This document shows, one piece after another, positions 7,085-15,950 of a stretch of DNA of 64,000 nucleotides (position 1 is the first letter of the stretch; each line of letters begins with the position of its first letter). The notes under the pieces are model-generated. The model was not told the origin of the DNA. It was given only the letters and a program-made list of their open reading frames with translations, and made no database searches. The DNA lies in the NCBI RefSeq assembly GCF_016858125.1, contig NZ_CP064781.1:1807501-1871500 (forward strand), written 5' to 3'. Position numbers and translations under genes: made by a program. The DNA is from Azospira restricta (GTDB taxonomy: Bacteria > Pseudomonadota > Gammaproteobacteria > Burkholderiales > Rhodocyclaceae).

Positions 7085-9289
7085 ATGACCATCGACATGA
7101 GCCAGTTCTACCAGGTCTTCTTCGAGGAGACCGCCGAGCATCTGGCGGAGATGGAATCGCTGCTGCTGGGCCTCGACGTCGCTGCCCCGGACGCCGAGCA
7201 GCTCAACGCGATCTTCCGCGCCGCGCATTCGATCAAGGGCTCCAGCGGCACCTTCGGCTTCACCGATCTGGCCGAGGTCACCCACATCCTGGAGAACCTG
7301 CTCGACCGCATCCGCAAGCACGAACTGGCGCTGCGCGACGACATGGTCGACGCCTTCCTCGCCGCCGGCGACACGCTGCAGGCGATGCTCGCCGCGCACC
7401 GGGGCGGCACGCCGGTCGCCGCGGACACGGTCGCCGGTGTCTGCGCGACGCTGCGGGCGCTGAGCGGCGCTGCCGGTGCGCCGGCGCACGACGCCGCCCC
7501 CGCACCGTCGCCGGCGCTGCCGGCAATGGCCTGCTATGCGCTCGAATTCGTGCCGACTCCCGAGGCGACGGCCGACCCGGCGGCGCTCGCCAACCTGCTC
7601 GACGAACTGCGCGCGCTGGGCGAACTGACGGTGCTGGAGCGGCCGGCGGACGGCGCGGCGGGCGGCTGGCGGCTGCAGCTGGCGACGGCCGCGCCGCCGG
7701 CGCAGATCGAGGACCTGCTCGCCTTCGTTGCCGCCGACGGCGCCTGGCGGGTGACGAGCGCTTCCGGCGAGGTGGTCGACGCCGGCGGCGCCTTCGGCCT
7801 GTTCGCGGAGGAGACGCCCGCCGACGAGGGCTACGGCTTCTTCGAACCGCTGCCGACGACGGCGTCGCCGGCGGCCGAGGAAGGCGACGGCTTCGGCTTC
7901 TTCGATCCCTTGCCGGTGCCCGAGGCGCCGCCGTCCGCCGAGGCGCCGCCGGCGATCGAGGAGGGCGACGGCTTCGGCCTGTTCCTGCCGTTGCCGGAAC
8001 CGCTGCCCGCGGCGGCCGAACCGGCGGCCGAACCGGCGGCCGCAGCGCCGGCCCCGGCCGGCCGCAAGGCGCGTCCGCTGCCGGCGGCTGCCGGCGAGTC
8101 GGCGTCGATCCGTGTCAGCGTCGAGCGTGCCGACCAGCTGATCAACCTGGTCGGTGAGCTGGTGATCACGCAGGCGATGCTGCTGCAGTGCGCGGCGCAG
8201 ATGAACGACGCGGCGCCGGAGGCGCTGCTCGGCGGCCTCGCCCAGCTCGAGCGCAATACCCGCGGGCTGCAGGAAGCGGTGATGTCGATCCGCATGATGC
8301 CGATCTCGTTTGTGTTTTCGCGCTTCCCGCGCGTCGTCCGCGACCTGTCGTCGAAGCTCGGCAAGCAGGTCGAGCTGAAGATGAGCGGCGAGTCGACCGA
8401 GCTCGACAAGGGGCTGATCGAGCGCATCGCCGACCCGCTGACGCACCTCATCCGCAACAGCCTGGACCACGGCATCGAGCCGCCGGAGCAGCGCCTCGCC
8501 GCCGGCAAGCCGGCGGCCGGCACGATCACGCTGAAGGCCGCGCACCAGGGCGGCAACATCGTCATCGAGGTCGGCGACGACGGCGCCGGGCTGAACCGCC
8601 AGAGGATCCTCGCCAAGGCGCGCGAGCGCGGCTTCGCGGTGTCCGATCAGATGCCCGACCAGGAGGTGTGGGCGCTGATCTTCGAGGCCGGCTTCTCCAC
8701 CGCCGACGTCGTCACCGACGTCTCCGGGCGTGGCGTCGGCATGGACGTCGTCCGCCGCAACATCCAGGCGATGGGCGGGCGCATCGAGATCGAGAGCATG
8801 CCCGGCATCGGCACCCGCATGACCGTCCGCCTGCCGCTGACGCTGGCCATCCTCGACGGCATGTCGGTCGCCGTCGGCGAGCATACCTACATCCTGCCGC
8901 TGTCCTATGTGATCGAGTCGCTGCAGCCGGCGGCCGGCGACGTCAAGACCGTCTCCAACCAGGGGCGGGTGATCCAGGTGCGCGGCGAGTACCTGCCGGT
9001 GGTCTCGCTGCAGGAGATGTTCCGCGTGCCCGGCGCCGAAACCGACTTCACGCGCGGCATCATGATCGTGCTCGACGCCGACGGCGCCAAGGCGGCGTTG
9101 TTCGTCGACGCGCTGGTCGGCCAGCACCAGGTGGTGATCAAGAGCCTGGAACAGAACTACCGCCGGGTGCCCGGCATTTCCGGGGCGACGATCATGGGGG
9201 ACGGGCGCGTCGCGCTGATCCTCGATGTGTCGGCGCTGATCGACGCCGCCCGCACGACGCCGCAGGCCGCGGAGGCGGTGCCTGCATGA
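7085..9289 (+). CDS. cheA: chemotaxis histidine kinase CheA (first copy, with P2-like domain and repeated linker motif)
   Basis: CheA autophosphorylates and passes phosphate to CheY and CheB. Domains in order: HPt P1 with H48 (AAHSIKGSSGTFGF); a region at about 140-235 (YALEFVPTPEATADPAAL) resembling the P2 CheY/CheB-docking fold; an Ala/Pro/Glu linker at about 236-335 holding three GFG[FL]F-x-PLP repeats; P3 dimerisation; P4 kinase (NSLDHGIE N box, EVGDDGAGL, GRGVGMDVV); and P5 CheW-like regulation at the C terminus. I chose ATG 7085, which follows GAGGGA, over a TTG 18 bases upstream. It starts a run of cheA, cheW, receptor, cheR, cheD, cheB. Confidence 0.96.
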   Translation: MTIDMSQFYQVFFEETAEHLAEMESLLLGLDVAAPDAEQLNAIFRAAHSIKGSSGTFGFTDLAEVTHILENLLDRIRKHELALRDDMVDAFLAAGDTLQAMLAAHRGGTPVAADTVAGVCATLRALSGAAGAPAHDAAPAPSPALPAMACYALEFVPTPEATADPAALANLLDELRALGELTVLERPADGAAGGWRLQLATAAPPAQIEDLLAFVAADGAWRVTSASGEVVDAGGAFGLFAEETPADEGYGFFEPLPTTASPAAEEGDGFGFFDPLPVPEAPPSAEAPPAIEEGDGFGLFLPLPEPLPAAAEPAAEPAAAAPAPAGRKARPLPAAAGESASIRVSVERADQLINLVGELVITQAMLLQCAAQMNDAAPEALLGGLAQLERNTRGLQEAVMSIRMMPISFVFSRFPRVVRDLSSKLGKQVELKMSGESTELDKGLIERIADPLTHLIRNSLDHGIEPPEQRLAAGKPAAGTITLKAAHQGGNIVIEVGDDGAGLNRQRILAKARERGFAVSDQMPDQEVWALIFEAGFSTADVVTDVSGRGVGMDVVRRNIQAMGGRIEIESMPGIGTRMTVRLPLTLAILDGMSVAVGEHTYILPLSYVIESLQPAAGDVKTVSNQGRVIQVRGEYLPVVSLQEMFRVPGAETDFTRGIMIVLDADGAKAALFVDALVGQHQVVIKSLEQNYRRVPGISGATIMGDGRVALILDVSALIDAARTTPQAAEAVPA

Positions 9290-9313
9290 CGCCTTAGCCA
9301 AGGGAGCCCAAGC

Positions 9314-9814
9314 ATGGAGATTGCCAGCCAGCCGATCGCCGTCGCCGACGACGGACAGATCGCCAGCGAATACCTGACCTTCCGCCTCGGTGCCGAGGAG
9401 TACGCGATCGACATCCTCAAGGTACAGGAGATCCGCGGCTACGAGCCGCCGACGGCGATCGCCTACGCGCCGCCGTTCATCAAGGGCGTGATCAACCTGC
9501 GCGGGATCATCGTCCCGATCGTCGATCTGCGCATCAAGTTCGGCCTCGGCACTGTCGACTACACGCCGTTTACGGTGGTGATCATCCTCAACGTGGCGCA
9601 GCGCGTGATCGGCATCGTCGTCGACAGCGTTTCCGACGTGACCTCGCTGAGCGGCGGCGAGATCCGGCCGGCACCGGATTTCGCCGCCAGCTTCGACACC
9701 AGGTACATCCTCGGGCTGGCCAGCGTCGACGAACGGATGCTGATCGTCACCGACATCGAGCGGCTGATGAGCAGCCGCGACATGGAGCTGATCGACGAGG
9801 CGGTGGCGGAATGA
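9314..9814 (+). CDS. cheW: chemotaxis coupling protein CheW
   Basis: CheW bridges receptors and CheA in the signalling array. The 166-residue protein is a single CheW domain: [19 protein letters not shown] at the N-terminal barrel, then [19 protein letters not shown], the most conserved segment, and IVVDSVSDV near the end. It is the only stand-alone CheW in the window although two CheA proteins are encoded, so it may serve both. The two CheV proteins provide further CheW domains. It begins 24 bases after cheA with a GGGAGCCC ribosome site. Confidence 0.96.
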   Translation: MEIASQPIAVADDGQIASEYLTFRLGAEEYAIDILKVQEIRGYEPPTAIAYAPPFIKGVINLRGIIVPIVDLRIKFGLGTVDYTPFTVVIILNVAQRVIGIVVDSVSDVTSLSGGEIRPAPDFAASFDTRYILGLASVDERMLIVTDIERLMSSRDMELIDEAVAE

Positions 9815-9926
9815 GCACACGCGGCGGGCGGGCAACGCCAGCGATGACGGACAACGGGCGCGCGACCGGGGGCTTCCCGCCGGCCGGCAGCGGCCAGCAC
9901 AAGAAACGATAATCGGAGGAACGACG

Positions 9927-12782
9927 ATGCGCATCAACATGCCGGTAACCAACGTCGAGGTGGCCCTGAACGACGACACGCTGATCGTCTCGAAGACCGA
10001 CCTGAAGGGGCAGATCACCTACGTCAACAAGGACTTCCTCGACATCAGCGGCTTCTCCGAGGCCGAGCTGATCGGCACCTCGCACAACATCGTCCGCCAC
10101 CCGGACATGCCGGCCGAGGCCTTCGAGGATCTCTGGCGCGACCTGAAGGCCGGGCGGCCGTGGACCGGCTACGTCAAGAACCGCTGCAAGAACGGCGACT
10201 ACTACTGGGTGCTGGCGACGGCGACGCCGATCCGCGAGAACGGCCAGATCACCGGCTACATGTCGGTGCGGCGCAAGGCCGACCGCGACGCGATCGTCGC
10301 CGTCGACCGGGCTTACCGGATGTTCCGCGAGAAGGCCGCGGGCGGTGCGACGATCCGCCATGGCAAGGTGGTCAAGGGCGGCGAGGGCTTCGCCAACGTC
10401 ACCCTCAAGACGCGGCTGATCGCCGGCATGACCGCGATCATCGCGCTGGCGACGGTCGTCGGTGTCGTCGGCATGGTCGCCGTCGGCCAGTCCAACCAGG
10501 CGGTGGCCGATCTCTATGACAAGCGCCTGCAGCCGGTGCAGGCGCTGGCGCGGATCGGCAAGCTGATGGCCGACAACCGCAGCCAGGTGATGCTCGGCCT
10601 GCAGCATGCGCCGGAGATGCCGTCGGCGGCCCTGCACGACCATCCGGTCACGACGCACCTCGACGCGATCGAGAAAAATGCCGCCGAGATCACCGCGCAG
10701 TGGGAAGGCTACATGAAGGCGGTGACCGACGACGAGCACAAGCGGATGGCCGAGGACTACCGCGCCAAGCGGGCGCGCTACGTCGGCGAAGGGCTGCGTC
10801 CGGCGCGGGCGGCGATGGCCGAGGGGCGCTACGAGGAGGCGCAGACGATCCTGCTGCAGAAGGTGAATCCGCTGTACGTCGAGGCGGCGGCCGCGGCCGA
10901 TACGCTCTATCGCTACCAGCTGGAGCAGGCGAAGCTGCAGCTGCAGCAGGCCGAAAGCGAGGGCAGCCGGTCGCAGGGATGGGTCGTCGCGCTGCTGGCG
11001 CTGCTGGTCGCCGCCGGCGCGGCGATCGCGCTGCTGACGCTGCGCGCGATCGTCCGCCCGCTCCAGGAAATCACCGCCGGCTTCTTCGGCATCGCCGAGG
11101 GTAACTACCAGACGCCGGTCGACATCGCGCGCAACGACGAAGTCGGCAAGGTCATGCAGGGCCTGCAGTCGATGCAGATCCAGCTCGGCTTCAACGTCGC
11201 CGAGGCGAAGCGCGTCTCTGACGAGAACCTGCGCATCAAGATCGGCCTCGACAACGTCGCCACCAACGTCATGATCGCCGACCACACGCACAACATCATC
11301 TACATGAACGACGCGGTGCGCCGCATGTTCGAGGCCGCCGAGAGCGACATCCGCCGGGATCTGCCGAACTTCAGCGCGGCGGCGCTGCTCGGTTCGAACA
11401 TCGACGTCTTCCACAAGAACCCGGCGCACCAGCGCGGCATGCTCGACCGCCTGACCGGCTCGCACAAGGCGCAGATCGTCGTCGGCGGCCGCACCTTCGC
11501 GCTGACCGTGACACCGGTGCTCAACGGCCGCGGCGAGCGCCTCGGCACCGCCGTCGAATGGCTCGACCGCACCACGGAGGTGGCGGTCGAGAACGAGGTC
11601 GCCGAGATTGTCGGCGCCGCCGCCAACGGCGACTTCGGCAAGCGCGTCGAGGTCGCCGGCAAGCACGGCTTCTTCCTGCGCCTCGCCGAGGATCTCAACC
11701 GCCTGCTCGACACCGCCCAGCGCGGCCTCGACGACGTCGTGCTGATGCTCTCGGCGATGGCCGACGGCGACCTGACCAAGTCGATCAGCGCCGACTACGC
11801 CGGCACCTTCGGCCGGCTGAAGGACGACGCCAACACCACGGTCGCCCGCCTGCGCGAGATCGTCGGCCAGATCAAGCATGCGTCGGATGCGATCAACACC
11901 GCGTCGCAGGAGATCGCCGTCGGCAACCAGGACCTCTCGTCGCGCACCGAACAGCAGGCCTCCAGCCTCGAGGAAACGGCATCGAGCATGGAGCAGCTGA
12001 CCGGCACGGTGAAGCAGAACGCCGACAACGCGCGCCAGGCCAACGAACTCGCCAGCGGCGCGCAGCAGGTCGCGGAGAAGGGCGGCGCGGTCGTCGCCCA
12101 GGTGGTGCAGACGATGGGCGCGATCCACCACAGTTCGTCGAAGATCGCCGACATCATCGGCGTCATCGACGGCATCGCCTTCCAGACCAACATCCTCGCG
12201 CTCAACGCCGCCGTCGAGGCGGCGCGTGCCGGCGAGCAGGGGCGCGGCTTCGCGGTGGTGGCGACCGAGGTACGCAGCCTCGCGCAGCGCAGCGCGGCCG
12301 CCGCGAAAGAGATCAAGAGCCTGATCTCCGACTCGGTGGAGAAGGTCGAGAACGGCTCGAAGCTGGTCGACCAGGCCGGGCGCACGATGGAGGAGGTGGT
12401 CGCGGCGATCGGCCGCGTCGCGGCGATCATGACCGACATCGCCGAGGCGAGCCGTGAGCAGAGTTCGGGCATCGAGCAGGTCGGCCTGGCGGTGACGCAG
12501 ATGGACGAGGTGACGCAGCAGAATGCGGCGCTGGTCGAGGAGGCGGCGGCTGCCGCCGAAAGTCTCGAAGAGCAGGCGCGCTCGCTGCTGGAGGCGGTGT
12601 CGGTGTTCCAGCTCTCGGAAGCGCAGCGGCCGGTGCCGGCGCGTCCGGCACGGCCGGCGGCGTCGCGGCCGGCCCTGGCCGAGCCCGAGGCGCGCCGCGG
12701 GCGCTTCGTGCCACCCGCGTCCGCGCGCCCGGTGCCGTCCAAGCTGCCGGTGACGCTGGACGACGAGTGGGCGGAGTTCTGA
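9927..12782 (+). CDS. large PAS-containing methyl-accepting chemotaxis protein (Aer-like) with C-terminal CheR-docking peptide
   Basis: At 951 residues this receptor is unusually long. It begins with an Aer-type PAS domain (about 15-115; [14 protein letters not shown] and a following W[15 protein letters not shown] run typical of redox-sensing Aer). Next come a membrane helix (about 165-188), a helical periplasmic region (about 190-345), a second membrane helix (about 352-374) and a HAMP domain. A second PAS-like domain (about 435-545) and further HAMP-like helices lead to the signalling hairpin (tip at about 745-790, [20 protein letters not shown]). The protein ends in EWAEF after a Pro/Ala linker, matching the x-W-x-x-F tether bound by CheR and CheB. 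cheR follows directly. Confidence 0.94.
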   Translation: MRINMPVTNVEVALNDDTLIVSKTDLKGQITYVNKDFLDISGFSEAELIGTSHNIVRHPDMPAEAFEDLWRDLKAGRPWTGYVKNRCKNGDYYWVLATATPIRENGQITGYMSVRRKADRDAIVAVDRAYRMFREKAAGGATIRHGKVVKGGEGFANVTLKTRLIAGMTAIIALATVVGVVGMVAVGQSNQAVADLYDKRLQPVQALARIGKLMADNRSQVMLGLQHAPEMPSAALHDHPVTTHLDAIEKNAAEITAQWEGYMKAVTDDEHKRMAEDYRAKRARYVGEGLRPARAAMAEGRYEEAQTILLQKVNPLYVEAAAAADTLYRYQLEQAKLQLQQAESEGSRSQGWVVALLALLVAAGAAIALLTLRAIVRPLQEITAGFFGIAEGNYQTPVDIARNDEVGKVMQGLQSMQIQLGFNVAEAKRVSDENLRIKIGLDNVATNVMIADHTHNIIYMNDAVRRMFEAAESDIRRDLPNFSAAALLGSNIDVFHKNPAHQRGMLDRLTGSHKAQIVVGGRTFALTVTPVLNGRGERLGTAVEWLDRTTEVAVENEVAEIVGAAANGDFGKRVEVAGKHGFFLRLAEDLNRLLDTAQRGLDDVVLMLSAMADGDLTKSISADYAGTFGRLKDDANTTVARLREIVGQIKHASDAINTASQEIAVGNQDLSSRTEQQASSLEETASSMEQLTGTVKQNADNARQANELASGAQQVAEKGGAVVAQVVQTMGAIHHSSSKIADIIGVIDGIAFQTNILALNAAVEAARAGEQGRGFAVVATEVRSLAQRSAAAAKEIKSLISDSVEKVENGSKLVDQAGRTMEEVVAAIGRVAAIMTDIAEASREQSSGIEQVGLAVTQMDEVTQQNAALVEEAAAAAESLEEQARSLLEAVSVFQLSEAQRPVPARPARPAASRPALAEPEARRGRFVPPASARPVPSKLPVTLDDEWAEF

Positions 12783-12810
12783 CGCGCGCCGATGCAGGAA
12801 TGACCCAGGG

Positions 12811-13791
12811 ATGAGCTTCGACCCGAAACGCCCCGTGCCGCCGCGCGCGCCGGCGGCCCCTTCCTCGTCGCTGCGGCCGGCGGCCGCCGGCCGCCCGCCG
12901 CCCGCCGCGCCATCGCCGTCGCGGCCGGCACCGGCCGGCGCGCTGCCGTTCGCCAGCCGCGACGGCAGCCTGCGCGAATTCGAGTTCACCAGCGCCGATT
13001 TCGACCGCGTGCGCAAACTGATCTACCAGCATGCCGGCATCTCGCTGTCGCCGGCCAAGCAGGACATGGTCTATTCCCGCCTGGCGCGCCGCCTGCGGGC
13101 GACCGGCAAGGGCAGTTTCGCCGACTACCTGGCGCTGCTCGAACGCGGCGACGCGGAGGAATGGGAGCGCTTCGTCAATTCGCTGACGACCAACCTCACC
13201 TCGTTCTTCCGCGAGCCGCATCACTTCCCGATCTTCGGCGAGCACCTGAAGAAGCTCGGCGGTCGCAACCCGATCCGGGTCTGGTGCTGCGCGTCGTCGA
13301 CCGGCGAGGAACCCTATTCGATCGCGATGACCGTCGCCGAGACCTTCGGCGGCTTCTCGACGCCGGTCTCGATCATCGCCTCCGACCTCGACACCAACGT
13401 GCTGGCGACGGCGGACAAGGGCGTCTACCCGATCGAGCGTGTCGAGCGGCTGTCGCCCGAGCGGCTGAAGCGCTTCTTCCTGAGGGGCTCCGGCGCACAG
13501 GAAGGCAACGTCGCGGTGCGTCCGGAACTGCGGCGCATGGTCCAGTTCCAGCGCGTCAACCTGCTCGACCCGAGCTGGCCGGTGAAGGGAGCGCTCGACG
13601 TGATCTTCTGCCGCAACGTGATGATCTATTTCGACAAGCCGACGCAGTACCGGATCCTGTCGCGCTTTGCGCCGCTGCTGCAGGACGACGGGCTGCTCTT
13701 CGCCGGGCATTCGGAAAGCTTCCTGCACGCCGCCGACCTCTTCCGTTCGCTCGGCAAGACCGTCTATGAACTCTCCCGCCGCCGTCGTTGA
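12811..13791 (+). CDS. cheR: chemotaxis protein methyltransferase CheR
   Basis: CheR methylates receptor glutamates with S-adenosylmethionine. The catalytic part starts near residue 50 with the helical N-terminal domain ([18 protein letters not shown]) and SRLARRLR. The SAM-binding fold follows with [14 protein letters not shown], the IIASDLDT strand and [12 protein letters not shown]. Residues 1-48 form an extra tail made almost wholly of Pro, Ala, Ser and Arg, absent from short CheR proteins, with no recognised motif. Its end overlaps the cheD start by 26 bases, indicating coupled translation. Confidence 0.96.
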   Translation: MSFDPKRPVPPRAPAAPSSSLRPAAAGRPPPAAPSPSRPAPAGALPFASRDGSLREFEFTSADFDRVRKLIYQHAGISLSPAKQDMVYSRLARRLRATGKGSFADYLALLERGDAEEWERFVNSLTTNLTSFFREPHHFPIFGEHLKKLGGRNPIRVWCCASSTGEEPYSIAMTVAETFGGFSTPVSIIASDLDTNVLATADKGVYPIERVERLSPERLKRFFLRGSGAQEGNVAVRPELRRMVQFQRVNLLDPSWPVKGALDVIFCRNVMIYFDKPTQYRILSRFAPLLQDDGLLFAGHSESFLHAADLFRSLGKTVYELSRRRR

Positions 13792-14428
13792 GCGCGAGGC
13801 CGACGCGGCCGCCTGTCCGTCCACCGAGCAGGGGTATGTCGAGGGCTTCGCCTCGAACATCTACCACGACCGGAACTTCGACACCGCGGCGGCCAAGATC
13901 CTGCCCGGCGAGTACTACGTCACCGGCAAGGAGATGGTGCTGGTAACCGTGCTCGGCTCCTGCGTCGCCGCCTGCATCCGCGACAGCGAGAACGGCATCG
14001 GCGGCATGAACCACTTCATGCTGCCGGACGAAGGCGGCAAGGACGTGCTCAGCAGCTCGACCCGCTACGGTACCTACGCGATGGAAGTGCTGATCAACCA
14101 CCTGCTCAAGTCGGGGGCGCGGCGGCATCGGCTGGAGGCCAAGGTGTTCGGCGGCGGCGCCGTGCTCGCCAGCCTCAGCTCGAGCAACATCGGTGCGCGC
14201 AACGCCGAGTTCGTGCTCGACTTCCTGCAGACCGAGAAGATTCCGGTGGTGGCCAAGGACCTGCTCGATTCGTATCCGCGCAAGGTTTATTACTTCCCGC
14301 GCAGCGGTCGCGTGCTGGTACGCAAGCTGCATCGCGTGCACAACGACACGCTGTTCGACCGCGAAAGGGAATATCGCTCCCGCCTGCAACGCTCCACCGT
14401 TGCCGGCGAGATCGAGCTCTTCATCTGA
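13766..14428 (+). CDS. cheD: chemoreceptor glutamine deamidase CheD
   Basis: CheD deamidates specific receptor glutamines. The active-site cysteine lies in LGSCVAACI, and the partner histidine is in GGMNHFMLP, followed by [12 protein letters not shown] and KVFGGGAVL, all characteristic. I chose ATG 13766 ([11 protein letters not shown]), which overlaps cheR; the frame remains open further upstream, but that part runs through cheR. The first 50 residues are variable. At about 220 residues it is slightly longer than compact CheD proteins. Placement between cheR and cheB is the usual one. Confidence 0.95.
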   Translation: MNSPAAVVEREADAAACPSTEQGYVEGFASNIYHDRNFDTAAAKILPGEYYVTGKEMVLVTVLGSCVAACIRDSENGIGGMNHFMLPDEGGKDVLSSSTRYGTYAMEVLINHLLKSGARRHRLEAKVFGGGAVLASLSSSNIGARNAEFVLDFLQTEKIPVVAKDLLDSYPRKVYYFPRSGRVLVRKLHRVHNDTLFDREREYRSRLQRSTVAGEIELFI

Positions 14429-14463
14429 CGAGGCCAGGCCGCCGGCGGCTGCAAAGACGAACG

Positions 14464-15516
14464 ATGACGACAAAGGTGCTGGTGGTGGACGATTCGGCGG
14501 TGATGCGCAAGCTGCTCGCCGAGCTGATCAACGCCGCCCCCGATCTCGAGGTGGTGGGAGCGGCCCCCGACGCGCACGGGGCGCGCGAGCTGATCAAGTC
14601 GCTCAACCCGGACGTCGTCACGCTCGACGTGCAGATGCCGCGCATGGACGGGCTGGAGTTCCTCGAGCGCTTGATGCGCCTGCGGCCGACGCGGGTGGTG
14701 ATGGTCTCGGCCCATACCGAGGCCGGTTCGGAGACGACGCTGCGCGCGCTCGAGCTGGGGGCGGTCGATTTCATCGGCAAGCCGCGCGCCGACCAGCCGG
14801 CGGCGCTGATCGAGTACGCCGAGGAACTGACCGAAAAAATCCGCGGTGCGGCCGCGGCGCAGCTGCGGCGGCCGGCCGCCGCGCCCGCCGGCGAGGGGCC
14901 GGTGGCGCCGCTGCCCGCCACGGCGCGGAACGCCGCCAACGGCAACGTCATTTTCGTCGGCGCCTCGACCGGCGGTACCGAGGCGATCAAGGACCTGCTC
15001 CTCGGCTTCCCCGCCGACTGTCCGCCGACGCTGATCGTGCAGCACATGCCGGAGAACTTCACCGCCTCGTTCGCGCGGCGGCTGGACAGCCTGTGCGCGC
15101 CACGGGTGGTCGAGGCGCAGGGCGGCGAGCGGGTCGAGCCCGGCACCGTGTTCATCGCGCCGGGCCACTCGCACCTGCAGATCGTCCGCCAGGGCAGCGC
15201 CTGCGTCACGCGTCTGAGCGACGCGGCACCGGTCAACCGCCACCGGCCGTCGGTGGACGTGCTCTTCGATTCGGCGGCGGAGGCGGTCGGCGCCAAGGCG
15301 ATCGGCGTCATCCTGACCGGCATGGGCAAGGACGGGGCGCAGGGCCTGCTGCGCCTGCGCCAGGCCGGTGGGCGGACCTTCGGCCAGGACGAGGCGAGCT
15401 GCGCGGTCTACGGCATGCCGCGCGAGGCGGCGCTGGTCGGCGCGGTCGAGGAGGTCGTCAGTCTCGGCGAAATGGCGCGCCGCGTGCTCGCCACGGCCGC
15501 GCGGAGTGTGGCATAG
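14464..15516 (+). CDS. cheB: chemotaxis response regulator and protein-glutamate methylesterase CheB
   Basis: CheB removes receptor methyl groups once phosphorylated by CheA. The N-terminal receiver (1-120) has D9-D10, phospho-acceptor D55 ([12 protein letters not shown]) and SAHTEAG. A linker (about 125-160) joins it to the esterase domain with the catalytic serine in [11 protein letters not shown], the histidine in [13 protein letters not shown] and the aspartate in [11 protein letters not shown]. Length, at 350 residues, is normal. It follows cheD by 35 bases. Confidence 0.97.
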   Translation: MTTKVLVVDDSAVMRKLLAELINAAPDLEVVGAAPDAHGARELIKSLNPDVVTLDVQMPRMDGLEFLERLMRLRPTRVVMVSAHTEAGSETTLRALELGAVDFIGKPRADQPAALIEYAEELTEKIRGAAAAQLRRPAAAPAGEGPVAPLPATARNAANGNVIFVGASTGGTEAIKDLLLGFPADCPPTLIVQHMPENFTASFARRLDSLCAPRVVEAQGGERVEPGTVFIAPGHSHLQIVRQGSACVTRLSDAAPVNRHRPSVDVLFDSAAEAVGAKAIGVILTGMGKDGAQGLLRLRQAGGRTFGQDEASCAVYGMPREAALVGAVEEVVSLGEMARRVLATAARSVA

Positions 15517-15554
15517 TGGGGCCGATAACACGAAAGTGATAAGCGGAGGAGGTC

Positions 15555-15860
15555 ATGCAGGTTAATGTCGTGAAGGAGTCCGGCCGGGTTGACCTGAAGT
15601 TGTCCGGCCGCTTCGACTTCAATTCGCATCGGGAATTCCGGAGTGCCTACGAGCCGGTAATGGCCGATGCGGAGGTGAAGCAGCTGAACATCGATCTGGC
15701 CGCCGTCGACTATCTCGACAGCTCCGCGCTTGGCATGCTGCTGATGCTGCGCGACAAGGCGGGGGCGGCGAACAAGACGTTGGCGCTGGTCAATGTGCGC
15801 GGCGCGGTGAAGCAGGTGCTCGAGATCGCCAATTTCGGCAAGCTGTTCAAGATCGCCTGA
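15555..15860 (+). CDS. STAS-domain protein (anti-sigma-factor-antagonist type)
   Basis: The 101-residue protein is a single STAS domain: VKESGRVDLKLSGRFDFNSH at the start, then the signature VDYLDSSALGMLLMLRDKA, in which the middle serine is the usual phosphorylation site. Such proteins act as partner-switch components with serine kinases and phosphatases. No anti-sigma kinase or PP2C phosphatase lies nearby; instead it sits between cheB and a receptor gene, so a role in the chemotaxis machinery is possible but unproven. The start follows AGCGGAGGAGGTC, an unusually complete ribosome site. Confidence 0.9.
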   Translation: MQVNVVKESGRVDLKLSGRFDFNSHREFRSAYEPVMADAEVKQLNIDLAAVDYLDSSALGMLLMLRDKAGAANKTLALVNVRGAVKQVLEIANFGKLFKIA

Positions 15861-15950
15861 CGTGCCGCAGACCACCCGCCGGGTGGTGGCGCAGGACGTT
15901 CGCGAGGGGGCCGCAGCGGCGGCGACAACAACAGGGGAGTGGTTGGCCGG

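Noticed and set aside
7013-13016. Two very long open frames on the - strand (about 1000 residues each) under cheA, cheW and the PAS receptor
   Set aside because: They are antisense shadows caused by high third-position GC. Their translations are His/Arg/Asp-rich with no domain pattern, while the + strand codes for clear chemotaxis proteins.
15521-15528. GCCGATAA, a perfect sigma-28 -10 box, upstream of the STAS gene
   Set aside because: No TAAA-like -35 box lies 15 bases upstream (the slot reads CGGA), so it is not counted as a promoter.
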